Source: Loripinus fragilis
Lineage: Eukaryota; Mollusca; Bivalvia; Lucinida; Lucinidae
DNA: 64,000 bases
Reading direction: 5' to 3'
Assembly (NCBI GenBank): GCA_964019695.1
Contig: OZ026525.1
Span: 84,082,279-84,146,278, forward strand
Below are positions 23,457 to 34,764 of the stretch, in pieces. Position 1 is the first letter of the stretch. Every line of letters starts with the position of its first letter. Below the pieces are notes generated by a model. That model ran no database searches. It had not been told where the DNA came from and saw only the letters and a program-made list of their open reading frames with translations. Both the position numbers and the translations under genes were made by a program.

Positions 23457-23996
23457 TCACGGCCTCCAATCTCGGCCTCCTTCTCCAAAAAGAGCAGAAC
23501 GTAAAGTGAGGCGAAGGCCCTTCCGGGAAGCAGGCAGTGGGCAAAACAATGGAACACGGTAAGTTGTGTTGACACATTTTCAATCATAAGTAAATTTTCA
23601 GCGCAAAACTCGAAAATCTAAGAATGCTATGCTTCGGGCAATTGTTCAAGCTATCCGTAGAGCATGCTGTTTGCACATTTGAACTTAGTTTGTAAGCGTG
23701 AGAGTTTTTCTCCCGTTGCACAGTTGTCCAAGAAACGGTGGTTCCCGCATGGTTTTGCCTTCTAACCAAACGTATAGTAGCGTTTGGACCCTTATTCATA
23801 CTACCGAGGCCCCTCCACACCCATGTTGTCCCAAATGCAATTTTTCGAGATATTTCAATGATAATTGAGTGATTTAGAGCCAAATTTCTTTAGGAGCAGG
23901 AGGCGAAGGGCAGGAGAAGCAGGCTGGGAGAGGAGGAGCAGGCGGCGATGAAATCAAATATACTTATCCAATCTATATCAAACTTGCATGTATGAA
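23457..23996. repeat. Left arm of a large inverted repeat
   Basis: Starts TCACGGCCTCCAATCTCGG and runs to TTGCATGTATGAA. Reverse-complementing it gives 24598-25168 almost base for base; one difference noted is CCACACCCATG against CATGGGTGTAG. The arm includes a purine-rich tract (AGGAGCAGGAGGCGAAGGGC). A minus-strand frame of 99 codons lies in it and its mirror image recurs in the other arm, which is a consequence of the duplication rather than evidence for a gene. Confidence 0.9.
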
Positions 23997-24597
23997 TTTT
24001 TCAAATCCTTTAAATAAATCGAAATTACTTCGCTTTAAATGCCACCACCAACGTAATGTGTGGTTCACTTTTTTTCTCATTGGAATCATGTAATGCTCAC
24101 AGATTAGTGATACTTGTGAATTTCTCCCTAAGTTCTAAGTCGCTATTAAGGAAGTTACCGCCTACATCGCTGTTTAACTAAAATTGGAAGTTAGAGTACG
24201 GTTTTAAGCTCCTCCTTCGTCGTTATTCTAGGATGTCTGATTTAAACATCAGCAAAGATCAAAGAAAAAAAGCATCAGCCATACTACAATGTATAAAAAA
24301 GTGTACTTTTTGAAAATACCCATGCTGTACGAATACCTTGCACATCATATAACTGATATAACAACTCGTGTATAAGAGCAGTCTCAAAAGATGTTAACTT
24401 AATTATTGCAAATCTGATAATGTCCGTACACGCAATATAAAGGAAACAAAAGCGTTTTCGCTTATTCTCCCATTGTGTTGTTTGTTTAACCCAGAATGTC
24501 ATGAGCTTGCTAGAGGTATATATATATTATAAGAGAGGTATATATAGCAATGTTTGTGATCAGAATAATTCAGTTAACAATAGCGTTTAATCATTCT
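23997..24597. other. Spacer between the large inverted arms
   Basis: About 600 bp of AT-rich unique sequence with a TATATA-rich stretch near 24513-24548. No feature recognised. Confidence 0.5.
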
Positions 24598-25168
24598 TAT
24601 CATACATGCAAGTTTGATATAGATTGGATAAGTATATTATTAAAAATAAGCAAAATCAATACAAATTTTGATTTCATCGCCGCCTGCTCCTCCTCTCCCA
24701 GCCTGCTTCTCCTGCCCTTCGCCTCCTGCTCCTAAAGAAATTTGGCTCTAAATCACTCAATTATCATTGAAATATCTCGAAAAATTGCATTTGGGACAAC
24801 ATGGGTGTAGAGGGGCCTCGGTAGTATGAATAAGGGTCCAAACGCTACTATACGTTTGGTTAGAAGGCAAAACCATGCGGGAACCACCGTTTCTTGGACA
24901 ACTGTGCAACGGGAGAAAAACTCTCACGCTTACAAACTAAGTTCAAATGTGCAAACAGCATGCTCTACGGATAGCTTGAACAATTGCCCGAAGCATAGCA
25001 TTCTTAGATTTTCGAGTTTTGCGCTGAAAATTTACTTATGATTGAAAATGTGTCAACACAACTTACCGTGTTCCATTGTTTTGCCCACTGCCTGCTTCCC
25101 GGAAGGGCCTTCGCCTCACTTTACGTTCTGCTCTTTTTGGAGAAGGAGGCCGAGATTGGAGGCCGTGA
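24598..25168. repeat. Right arm of a large inverted repeat
   Basis: Mirror of the left arm, about 30 bp longer because of an AT-rich insert near 24635-24668 (ATTATTAAAAATAAGCAAAA region). A 71-codon plus-strand frame here encodes the same peptide as the minus strand of the left arm. The arm ends 25 bp before an (ATAA)n tract. Confidence 0.9.
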
Positions 25169-25192
25169 TTGTGTCACCCTCCATAAAAATTG

Positions 25193-25194
25193 TA

Positions 25195-25245
<51 letters not shown>

Positions 25246-25247
25246 AT
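25193..25247. repeat. (ATAA)n microsatellite
   Basis: About 13 tetranucleotide units without interruption, just outside the right inverted arm. Confidence 0.95.
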
Positions 25248-25671
25248 GTTTCAAGCAAAGAGTTTACATATTTTCGCTCCTGGAGGCGCTCAGCACACGG
25301 CCACTAGATATAACATACTTTTCGTCTCGGAAAGTGTTCCCCCTAAAGTTAATTCACATGTCCTATGCATTAAGAGTTGTATAACCAGTAGACGCCAGGG
25401 CGAATGACATATCTGTGTTTATTTTTCTCGTAATGGTCAAGTAATATAAAAATAAAATCGTATCTTGCACTCTAATGACAGATCTTATCAGCTAACATGG
25501 AAAATCACTAATTTTAATTACAAGTGATATTTGCCTTAAACATATACAATGTGACTGACTACTATAAAACACTTAGTATTCGGGCGATTAAAAATGACAT
25601 ATTGGCGTAGTGTAAATTTCGCGGTTTCTCAGTTTTATACCCTTTGACACCATTTTTCTATTTTCACAGGG

Positions 25672-25706
25672 ACCACTCTTAAAGGAAAGAATATGCTCCC
25701 ATAATA
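25672..25706. repeat. Family K short repeat
   Basis: CTCTTAAAGGAAAGAAT followed by GCTCCC. It recurs at 55812-55846 and, with both arms, at 57922-57975. Confidence 0.5.
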
Positions 25707-25740
25707 GAAGCCCCTTTTAATACGTGGTTTCCTGGATGTT

Positions 25741-26055
25741 CATGCGCGGATCCAGAAAGTTGTGTCGGAGGGGGTCCAACTTTGACAACGTTTTTTTTTA
25801 GTTTGATGGGGGGAGGAATGATCCAAATACCACTACTAGCCCCCCATCATCGGCCCGCCAGCGAAACGCCATTTAAATGGCGTTTCGCTGGCGTGCCGAT
25901 TATGGCCCAATATTGAATGCTGGCTTTAGCTTGGTAGCTTTACGATTTTAGGGGGATCCGGACCAGTATTGCTAAAAAACAACTATATTTTTGTAATTTT
26001 CCAGGGGGGGGGGGGGTCCAGACCCCCTGCCCCCCCCCCTCTGGATCCGCACATG
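25741..26055 (+). mobile_element. Family B MITE, copy 3, with 5 bp target duplication
   Basis: Starts CATGCGCGGATCCAGAAAG and ends CTGGATCCGCACATG. ATGTT lies directly outside both ends. The core palindrome is GCCAGCGAAACGCCATT / AATGGCGTTTCGCTGGC. G runs and C runs near 26003-26040 are family traits. Confidence 0.85.
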
Positions 26056-26344
26056 ATGTTGAGACTTACTCTGGACTTCCAATCAAAAGTTGGTTTATCG
26101 ATGCACTGATACTGTGTGTCCATTTATTGCTCGTTGTGTAACTGAATTCGAATCAATTTCGCGGTTTCATATTTTGGCGATTTTTTTGTTAATAACGCTA
26201 AATAAAATTACCAGCCAAAGTAGTGCTTTACAGAATAATGCTTCTCAAAGAACATCAAGAACAATTGGCCCTGTCGCGAGAAATCTTGTCGTCGCCGGGG
26301 ATTTCCGACCAAGTAAGACTCAGACCAACCTCGCACCAGATATG

Positions 26345-26491
26345 CGACAATCCTAAATGCTAACGCGGATCAAACGGTAGTTAGAAACAGTGTTCGGGCG
26401 ACAAATGGCAATCAAAAACTCTGTTTCTAACGATTTTGATCTATTTCGACGATGGTATCAACGTTTTCGATTGCCGCCTATCCGGTGTGAA
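26345..26491. mobile_element. Family G MITE, copy 2, left end eroded
   Basis: GGGCGACAAATGGCAATC, CTGTTTCTAACGATTTTGAT and TTTTCGATTGCCGCCTATCC followed by GGTGTGAAC match copies 1 and 3. The left terminal inverted repeat is lost. Confidence 0.65.
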
Positions 26492-26705
26492 CCTGCTCTC
26501 AGCTAGAGAGACATTCAAGAATATTAAAAATTTTGCATGTATGTTCTCGCTCTGTCAATGCAGAGTTTATATGCAACCAATACTGATTACACGATTCTGA
26601 AAGCACGCACGATGTCCGTTCATATTGCTCAACCTGTTTCAATTGGTCACAGACCTGTAATTGTAAAAAGGGCAGGGATTTGCTCAAAAGGTGGGTGGAA
26701 GCTCA

Positions 26706-26822
26706 GCACAATATTTTTAAGTTGTAAGGTGTTGAATGATTGGTCAATAATAAAACTAGGAAAGCACAATATTTTTAAGTTGTAAGGTGTTTCATGATTG
26801 GTCAATATTAAAACTAGGAAAT
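26706..26822. repeat. Tandem duplication, 58 bp unit
   Basis: Two head-to-tail copies of a unit containing GCACAATATTTTTAAGTTGT and GATTGGTCAATA; they differ at a few bases. Confidence 0.85.
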
Positions 26823-27335
26823 TTATTGTAATTATTAAACGGGTAAATCTTTGCTGTACTTTTTGAAACAACATCGCATTGCTTTTGTTGATTACGTTTA
26901 CTAGTGTGGCATAGAAAAAGGGACCTTGCATTCTGGTATTTTTCTATCAGTAGAATTTTCCTCTCATGTAGGGTGCCCACCTTCAGGGGCCAAAAAGTGG
27001 TAAAGCATGGTGGTCACCGGGGTATCTCATTCTTGTTTATTGATTGAACTAGGTCCAATCTGTAACTCTCTGGCAGACTCATTGTGATTGAAGAGTTGTG
27101 AGGACCACAACCTACTTAAAAGCTATAATCGAGGTCTATGGAAAAACAATTACAGGTCTGGGCCCAACTACATCTGCAAATATATGAAGTAAGCAGCTGA
27201 TGCGGATGCGGACCTCAGCTAATTCGGACCAGGTCTGTTACTCGTAGAACCATGCAGTACTGCTGCCAATGCTATTATCATGTAAGTAAAGCTGACTATT
27301 TTGTTTCAGCGAACCATTGCAGCAGTCGCCATCAA

Positions 27336-27725
27336 CAGACAACAATTTCAGTTGCGTTTTCGCAAACGCAACTGAAAGTGTCGTCTGCTGGCTGCCAACC
27401 GAACACGCAATTAAAATTATGCATGTCTGCTGGCTGTCAGTCGAAGATGCAACTGAAAATATGCTATTGCCAATGCTATTGTCATATAAGGTAAGTTGAC
27501 TATTTTGTTTTAGCGAAGAATTGCAGCAGATGCAGCCGAAAATGATAATGAAAATGTTGTTTGCTGGCTGCTAGTCGAAGCTGCAACTGACTGCTGGCTG
27601 CCAACCGAAAACGCAAATTAAAGTGTCAGCTGAAATCGCAACTGAAAATATCGTCTGCTGTCGCAAGTGAAAATGTCATTGTGCTGGCTGCCAGCCGAAA
27701 ATGCAACTGAAAATGTCATCCGCTT
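27336..27725. repeat. Irregular tandem array, about 35-40 bp unit
   Basis: Repeats of GCAACTGAAAATGTCGTCTG and GCTGGCTGCCAACCGAAAA in varying order, with some longer composite units (for example GCCAATGCTATTGTCATATA twice). Reading frames through it exist because the unit is stop-poor, not because of a recognisable protein. Confidence 0.75.
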
Positions 27726-27739
27726 ATGGCATCTGATTT

Positions 27740-28770
27740 GACGTTTATATAGATAAAGGACTATGATTCGTTACCAGGCCTGAGACGTTAAACAGATCTT
27801 AGATTTTGTTTATCAATAAAAGTCATCCTTTCCGTGATCTATAAAAATCTGACCACAATCTAGTTTCCCTTTGAGCAAATGTCAACAAGCCAGAAGACGC
27901 CAGCCCGTCGGTCCACGCAAGAAAACTGTGGTCTATTGCTCGGTCAGTCGGCGTGAAATGATCAATAATCACACGGATTAAGCCATGTTCAAGATTTTCA
28001 ATTAGCTTTCAGCGCTTTTTGTGCGATAAGGACTTTTTCTATAAACTTTAATTCTTTGCTGTCCGATTCGTGAATTAAGACCAGCGCAATGATCGGTGAT
28101 AACGATCAACGCATTGTACAAAACCCCATATCTCGGCTCCATCTTAAGCCCACTGTGTCCAGGGCGCTTTGGCTTGTATGAACGGGCACTAATCCGTCCA
28201 AGTTGTATTATTCTCAACTATGGTGGTCAGCGTAAACTCTTTACTTGAAAGAATCTGTGACTTAAGCGTATAAGTTGACGGGAAAAACACCGACCAACAA
28301 TTGTGACGGAGTGCGAAGCGCGAAAACGACAGCCATCTGCACGCCAGGTTCTTAATTACTGCTTGCAAGATTATTATAAATGCAAAGAGCGAACTTTGAA
28401 GGCTTGGTCAGTATGTTTGCATGCACAGACGAATAGGAACTTCCACTTTTGGCGAAAGCAAGGGGCATTTCTGAGGGCGGTTTCCAAAATAGCTTGTAGA
28501 TTTAATACACAGAAAATCCACTCTAAGCCTCATAAACACATACACTTATTTTGTCAAAAGAAGTTCTTTTTAGCGTTTTGAAAGGTTTACACCGACAGCT
28601 TTTCGACGGTTTCAGACAGGTTTAAAATATTGCTTTCAAAGAGCAAAGCGAAATAAGTCATTAAGTTTTTTTTTCAATCCGACAAGCTTTGGCATGGATT
28701 GTAGCAAAACTAGTTTTAGCAGCTCAGTAATGCAGCCACAAAATGGGGCGACCCTTTTTGTCCCTTATTA
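27740..28770. other. No gene recognised; one unexplained frame
   Basis: A 92-codon plus-strand frame at 28303-28581 is rich in Lys, Arg and Cys. It has no domain I recognise, and no splice or repeat context that would make it a gene. Confidence 0.3.
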
Positions 28771-28779
28771 TTTGTGCTC

Positions 28780-29919
28780 TTTAGAGATTAATAACTGTAC
28801 TGCCTCTATTTTTTGTGCTCTCCCAGGTTAATAATTATACTGCATATTTTGTGTTGCTCTTCCATGTTAATAACTGTACTGTATCTTATTATTTGTGCTC
28901 TTCCATGTTAATACATTTAACTATACTGCCTCTTATCAATTGTGCTCTTCCAGGTTAATAACTGTACTGCCTCTTATTATTTGTGCTCTTCCAATTTACT
29001 ATCTGTACTGTATCTTACTAATTGTGCTCTTCCAGGTAAATAACTGTACTGTATCTTATTAATTGTGCTCTACCAGGTTAATACATTTAACTGTACTGCC
29101 TCTTATCATTTGTGCTGTTCCAGAGTTATAACGTTACTGCTTCTTATTATTTGTGCTCTTCCAGGTTAATAACTGTACTGCTTCTTATTATTTGTGCTCT
29201 TCCAGGGTAATAACTGTACTGCATCAATTGTGCTCTTCCATGTTAATAACTGTACTGCCTCTTATTATTTGTGCTCTTTCATGTTTATAACTGTACTGCC
29301 TCTTATTATTTGTGCCCTTCCATTTTAATAACTGTACTGCCCATTATTAGGTGTGCTCTTCCTTTTATTTGTGCTCTTCCCTGTAAATAACACCTATTAT
29401 ATGTGTTATTTCTGGTTAATAACTGTACTGCTTCTTATTATTTGTGCTCTTCCAGGGTAATTCTTTTACTGCCTCATTTGTGCTCTTCCAGGTTAATAAC
29501 TATGCTATTACTCATTATTTGTGCGCGTTTTTTTACATTAATAACTGTACTGCCTCTTATTATTTGTGCTCATCCGGGTTAATAACTCTGCTGTCACTCA
29601 TTACTGGTGTTTTTTACATTATTTACTCTGCTGCCATTCATTATTTGTGCTATTTACATTAATAACTGTACTGCTTCTTTCCATTTTGCTCTTCATGGTA
29701 AATACATGTATTTCCGCTTATATTTGTGCTATTACATGTCAATACATATACTTCATTTTTTAATTGTGATTTTTCTTGGTGGTTAGCAGCTGAACTGCCT
29801 CTTACTGTGCGTACAATTTCAGCCTCTAACCTTTTGTGTTATTTCCAGTTTAATATCTATACTGAAACTTATAATTTGTTCTCTTTTAGAATAATAACTG
29901 TAATACCTATTTTTGTAAT
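28780..29919. repeat. Tandem array, about 45 bp unit, left of element S
   Basis: More than twenty copies of a unit reading CTGTACTGCCTCTTATTATT then TGTGCTCTTCCAGGTTAATAA with point changes and small indels. It stops abruptly at 29919/29920. Related units resume after 33053, so the array predates the insertion of element S. Confidence 0.9.
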
Positions 29920-30267
29920 ATGACTGGAGAGAATCCTGTCTCCTGATTGGCCCAAATGGAAACTGGTCTAAACTGGACTGGAGGGTGATAAAGGATGCAA
30001 ACCAGCTCAAGCTAGTTTCCAGAAAATAATAATTTTAATATCACCCTCTAGAGAGCTAACATAGCATGATTAGTATGAAACTAGTATTAAATGCATGAAA
30101 TTGACATAATTTGTTGTTTCACCAATTAAAAGCTTGAATGAATTTTGACAAAAGTTTTGTTTTGTTTCGTTTGTTCATTATTCTTTGTTTGAATAAACAA
30201 AATGTAAAAAGTAGTTTTTTGATTAAATTTTACGTTCCGTATTCAGAGAATTTATATACATTTCCAA

Positions 30268-30595
30268 AATAGTAAGTGAGTATGATCAGGAAATACCACA
30301 ATCACAGACTGCAGAAAAACCCATGGCACCGCAAGGAAGAGCCACACAACAATCACTAGACACCAGGTAGGCAAACAAAGCAATGCAACCATCTCTCTCT
30401 TCCCCCTCAAGATGATTGCAAAACTAGAAGGGACATAAAATAACGTACAACAAAACATAGAACAATTACAGAATCCCACAATGGGAGTAACAATAAACAA
30501 CAAGTCAACAACAACAGAACCACCGCCTTAGAACGGACAGCAGCCTAAGCCACTGGGGGTCTTAAATGCATTTTACTGGTACCAAATCTTCGCCC
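30268..30595 (-). repeat. Family N segment, downstream of coding module 1
   Basis: On the minus strand it follows the stop codon of module 1 by about 230 bp. It contains CCGTTCTAAGGCGGTGGTT, TTTCTAGTTTTGCAATCATC and CCTGATCATACTCACTTACT. Because the same order occurs after module 2, family N is best read as the 3' untranslated end of that element. Confidence 0.6.
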
Positions 30596-30823
30596 TAGAT
30601 TCTGCTGTTGTTGAAGTAAAAAAATGTTCAGCTCTCATGGAAGCCTTCTAAGTATTGCAATGTATCATCATGGAGAAACACTCTAATCAAATTAACACAC
30701 TATTATGACACAAAGAAAAGGGCTCTGGACTCACAGATAGTCTGAGCTAAAGAAAATCTCAAGTTGAGCCACGGTGGGTCCAGCTACAGATAAGCATCAG
30801 ACACCAACCCACCGATTAAAGTT

Positions 30824-31170
30824 TTACGTCAGGGCCTTTATAGAGTCTGAGGCCTGACCCACCTTCCTGCAATTAAAGAGGAAACCATAGCTATAAACCG
30901 TGATGGGGTTTAAAACCAGGCATGCAGACTGTCGCATGACATCCTAGTAATATCCAACCTTTATATAACGTTTGATAATCATTTTGAATTGATCACTAAA
31001 ATTAGGTTTTCCAACAATTCGTTTGAATTTATAAACTTAGTCACCATAAAATATAGGTTCTGATATGCCTTGTTGCAGAAGAGTTTTTAACCCAATGCTG
31101 TATTCAACAATTAACTCTGTGAGTGTCTGTGGTAGAATTAAGAAAATGCTTTTTGAATTATAAGGTATCT
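30824..31170 (-). pseudogene. Decayed coding module 1 (C-terminal part of an unidentified element protein)
   Basis: The minus-strand translation reads GLKTLLQQGISEPIFYGD, a stop, then VYKFKRIVGKPNFSDQF, and ends near GFLFNC...VGQASDS before a TAA at 30824-30826. Two in-frame stops interrupt it. It aligns residue for residue with module 2 about 1.4 kb away, including the position of the final stop, which shows that both descend from a real protein. The family could not be named from the sequence alone. It is most likely a C-terminal segment of a repetitive-element protein. It has no enzyme signature and is not expected to be functional. Confidence 0.55.
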
Positions 31171-31464
31171 ATAACCTTGTTTTAATAACTTAGCAATTAA
31201 AAATAAGTTTTTGTTGTTGAAGTTTAAATTTCAAAATTAAAATTATCCTGTTTATCATAAATTTTAGAAGAAACTCTGCCATTTGTTATGGACTAATTCA
31301 AGTCCAAAAACGAAGCTTCAGTATTAGAAGAATTCGCCTTATTTAACTGAAGTTCAGTAGGATATATCTGACCTACCATTTGTTCAAAACAAAATACAAA
31401 ATAACAGAAAGTCCTTAGGTTGAACATGACTTCAACAACAAAAGTAAAAGTAGAACTTTTTCAT

Positions 31465-31685
31465 TCATAGTTAAAAAGTCATATTGACTTCAATTTCAGT
31501 AGACAGGGATTTATCTACCCTTCCAAGTGATATTCACCTCAGCCTTGTGACCTCTGTGGATATCACTTTTTTCAGGTAGATAAAAAAAAATAAATCCTCA
31601 TATCCACCTTATTGAAGTCAATAATTGTATAATGTCAACAGAAATTGAAGTCAATAACTGTTTTGTTATGACTTTTCAACTATAA
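31465..31685. repeat. Palindromic segment between the two modules
   Basis: AGTCATATTGACTTCAATTTC pairs with GAAATTGAAGTCAATA further right, and GGATTTATCTACC pairs with GGTAGATAAAAAAAAATAAATCC-type sequence. This looks like a small MITE nested in the spacer. Confidence 0.6.
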
Positions 31686-31732
31686 TGACAAGTTTCCATT
31701 TTCTTTTCTGTAACTAGATTAGTATTGTGAAA

Positions 31733-31990
31733 GTAAGTAATGGTGCAAAGATCAGGAATCGATACAATCAAGTACCACACCTGACTCAGAGCACCAATGG
31801 GAAATAACAAACTCACAGTACACCCCAAACGAGAGTCAAGAGGTCAGCCCTTTCCCAGCAGGTGACCACAAGGCACATATGAATAGACGCGTACAAAGGC
31901 ACAGCGAACACAAGACATAAAAACATTAAAGATCCACAAAAGAAGTACCGCCTTGGAACGGTCAGTAAAATATTTTACTGGAGGGCTTTT
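31733..31990 (-). repeat. Family N segment, diverged, downstream of coding module 2
   Basis: Shares CGCCTTGGAACGGTCAGTAA with the equivalent segment after module 1. Its outer end (AAAGATCAGGAATCGATACA) also occurs in the insert within H2 (59,5xx) and at 55870-55925. Confidence 0.55.
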
Positions 31991-32262
31991 ACCGGTTTAA
32001 CGGTGCACCAACATAACCCTTAGTTCAGATGTGGATCAAGACACATAGATGTTTGGTTTGCATGAAAGACCCCTATCTTATCAAAGCATAATCTCCTAGA
32101 ACATATAAACCAAGATATAAAAAGGAGTTTAAGCAAAGATAAGGACTCAACAGTAAATAAAACTGAAATACCGGAGCAAAAGAAATCAAACAGGTAAACC
32201 CCGGTGGTCCCGACAAACATCCAAAGCATCAGGCCCCTATCATCTCATCAATAGATAAGTCT

Positions 32263-32640
32263 TTAAGTCTGCACCGTCATAGAGTCTGAAATCCGACCCA
32301 CCGGCGTGCAATTAAAGAGGAAAGCAAAGTTGCCAACTGTGATTGGGTTGATCACCAAGCATGCAGTGTGTTGCAATACATTAATGTTATAGCCAGTCTT
32401 TTTATAAAAATTATCTTAATGAATTGCGCTGAAAAATTATTATAGCCAACAATCTTCTTCAATTTATACACCAAGTCACCATAAAATTCAGGTTCCGTAA
32501 GTCCATGGCGTAAGAGAGATTTAAGTCCAACTTTGAATTTCGATGTCAAATCATAGTATCGTCTATAAAATTTAGAAAATGTTTTGCGAAGTTTATGAAG
32601 TCATGTTTAACCTTAGGACTTTCTGACAAGTTTTAGCAGC
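32263..32640 (-). pseudogene. Decayed coding module 2 (C-terminal part of an unidentified element protein)
   Basis: On the minus strand the translation reads FSKFYRRYYDLTSKFKVGLK, then SLLRHGLTEPEFYGDLVYK and KLKKIVGYNNFSAQF. After one frameshift it continues ACLVINPITVGNFAFLFNC to a TAA at 32263-32265. An upstream frame (LSESPKVKHDFINFAKHF) joins through another shift. It is better preserved than module 1. The pair shares CLV.NPITV, FLFNC and SDS in the same order. No catalytic motif is visible. I do not assign a function; it probably belongs to the same element that supplied the family N repeats. Confidence 0.6.
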
Positions 32641-33053
32641 TGTTTTTTTTTTAAATATTTCAATATAGTATTTTGCATTTAAAATATTTCAAAAATAGTA
32701 TTTTTCATTTTGAAATAAATGCAGAATGTAAATCATAAAACACATTTTTTCACATTTTGTTTTTCAAACATAGAAAAAATGAACAAACAAAGCAAAACTG
32801 ATGTTAAAATTTACCTGTTGGGAGGTGAAACAGCAAATCATGTTAATATCATGCAGTCCGTGCTAATCTCATACTCATCTACCCTCTTGAGGATGATATA
32901 AGAAATGTGTTAAACTATCAACCTCTGGAAACTATTTTGAGCTGGTGTTCTTTCTATATCAACATGTAGACCCGTTTAGACCAGTTTCAGGTAGGCATTA
33001 ATATTTATGAAGACAAATTGGGCCAATCAGGAGACAGGATTCTCTCAAGTCAT

Positions 33054-33200
33054 TTAACAATGCATCTTATCATAAAGTGCACGTACATGTTAAGGACTGT
33101 ACAACCTCTAATAAGTTGTGATCTTACAGGTTAATAACTGTAATAGCTTTTATTGTTTGGGTTCTTCTTGGTTTAAAACCGTTCTTTGACTTATCATAAT
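33054..33200. repeat. Tandem array remnant right of element S
   Basis: AGGACTGTACAACCTCTAAT and GGTTAATAACTGTAATAGC continue the pattern of the array that ends at 29919. Confidence 0.7.
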
Positions 33201-33204
33201 TGGG

Positions 33205-33320
33205 CCTCGGCGTGAGAAAACCTGTCTTCAGGGGGTTTGCGAACAACACAGGCGCAGGCCAGCCTGGGCATCCGCACATTCTGATTAGCGCCTTTGTTAT
33301 TCGCTTTGTGGAAGAAATCA
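33205..33320. repeat. Class I fold-back hairpin, degraded
   Basis: TTTGCGAACAACACAGGCGC and GCGCCTTTGTTATTCGC are the outer arms; the inner part is CAGGCCAGCCTGG. It is inserted between the two array remnants. Confidence 0.5.
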
Positions 33321-33459
33321 TACGAAACTTGCTACAGGTAAAATTTCAATTTTCCAGCTAGTCCCTGAAGCAGGGGCGACTGGTTTGAAACTCGCTTTGT
33401 CCGAAATCCCGAAGACAAGTTTTGTTGTGATGAGGCCAAAATGTGCTCTCCTCGGTTGA

Positions 33460-34330
33460 CAACTGCACTGTCCTCTTATTTTGCACTTTTTTGTTACTAA
33501 CTGTACAGTTTCTTATCATATATACTCTTCTTTGCTTCCTATTTTGTTGGTTTAGTGCTGTATTGTGCTCACTAATTGTTCTGCTATGTTTTTCTAGGTA
33601 TTCTGTCTGAACTCATTTAAGAGTTTACTGTCACTTAGCATCTGGGTTCCTATAGACTTTCTGTTATATATTTTGATACATTTCTGTCACTAATCATTAT
33701 TTGTAGTCTTTGAGGGTTTCTATCTTTATTGTTTCATAATCTTACTGTCACTTACTTTTTGCGCTGTTCAATGCTTTCTGCCTTTATTATTTAATAATTC
33801 TGTTGCCAATTATTATATGTGTTCTTCAAGGATTTCTTTAGTTATAGTTTAATGATCTTACTGTCACTTACTGTTTGTGCTCTTTAATGCTTTCTGCCTT
33901 TATCGTTTAATAGTTCTATTGTCATTTATTATTTGTGTTCTTCAAGAATTTCTTTAGTTATTGTTTAATGATCTTACTGTCACTTACTATTTGTGATCTT
34001 TAATGCTTTCTGCCTTTATCGTTTAATTATTATATTGCCAGTTATTATTTGTGTTCTTCAAGGATTTCTTTAGTTAATGTTTAATAATCTTACTGTCACT
34101 TACTGTTTGTGCTCTTCAATGCTTTCTGTCTTCATCGTTTAATAATTATATTGCCAGTTATTATTTGTGTTCCTCAAGGATTTATTTGTTTATTGTTTAA
34201 TATTGTACTGTCACTTATTATTTGTGTTTTTCAGTGCTTTCTTTATTTTTGGTTTACTGATCAGAGAAGTATGACATTAAGTTACTATACTGTCACCCAT
34301 TATTAAAGCTCTTCAAAGCTAACTGCATAT
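33460..34330. repeat. Tandem array, about 117 bp composite unit
   Basis: About five to six units of TCTTACTGTCACTTACTGTT, GCTTTCTGCCTTTATCGTTT, AATTATATTGCCAGTTATTA and GTTCTTCAAGGATTTCTTTA. Each unit is two related halves, and the TTATTTGTG.TCTTC string links it to the 45 bp array at 28780-29919. Confidence 0.85.
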
Positions 34331-34334
34331 ATTG

Positions 34335-34760
34335 TTTAACGTTTTCCTACCAACATATTTTACTTACACATCCTACCAACTGGGATCCATTTTGAAACAA
34401 GTGAAAATTTAACATATTGTATTAATCTTTATATTCTATTCCAAACACAATATTGTAGTTAGCGAACGCTTTACTTAACATATTATCAACACACTATTGG
34501 ACACATTGCTAGATGTTATAACCCTAAGTTTTTTTCTGGGTGAGCATGCAATAAAATAAACAATAAAACAGACATTTTTTTCACAGTTTACACTTAAGCT
34601 TCCTCAGCAACTAAATGTATTTAAATACTATTAGAATACGCCTAGCAATCAGATGAGCTACAAAGGAAACACAAACATATTGATCAGTTACAATTTAGAA
34701 ATTTAAATCATGGTCCCCTTATAGACTCAAAGCAAAGCCACTTATTTACTGTTTACAGGC
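34335..34760. other. No recognised feature
   Basis: AT-rich sequence between the array and the piggyBac remnant. It would be the 3' side of that remnant, but no terminal repeat was found. Confidence 0.35.
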
Positions 34761-34764
34761 ATTG

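Larger units (their letters stand above)
29920..33053 (-). mobile_element. Element S, 3.1 kb, with 36 bp terminal inverted repeats
   Basis: Left end ATGACTGGAGAGAATCCTGT and right end (read inward) ATGACTTGAGAGAATCCTGT both continue CTCCTGATTGGCCCAA; one base in 36 differs. Further inward, AAACTGGTCTAAAC and AACCAGCTCAAGCTAGTTTC on the left match inverted counterparts at 32920-32990. Inside are two decayed coding modules on the minus strand, each followed by a family N segment, with a palindromic spacer between them. No target-site duplication is evident. It may be a non-autonomous DNA transposon that has captured retroelement fragments; the superfamily is not identified. Confidence 0.7.

Noticed and set aside
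23584..23883. Protein gene duplicated in both arms of the large inverted repeat
   Set aside because: The identical peptide follows from the near-identical DNA arms; no independent coding evidence.
28780..29919. CRISPR-like array
   Set aside because: Repeat units are contiguous, diverged and without unique spacers, and the DNA is eukaryotic; it is a minisatellite.
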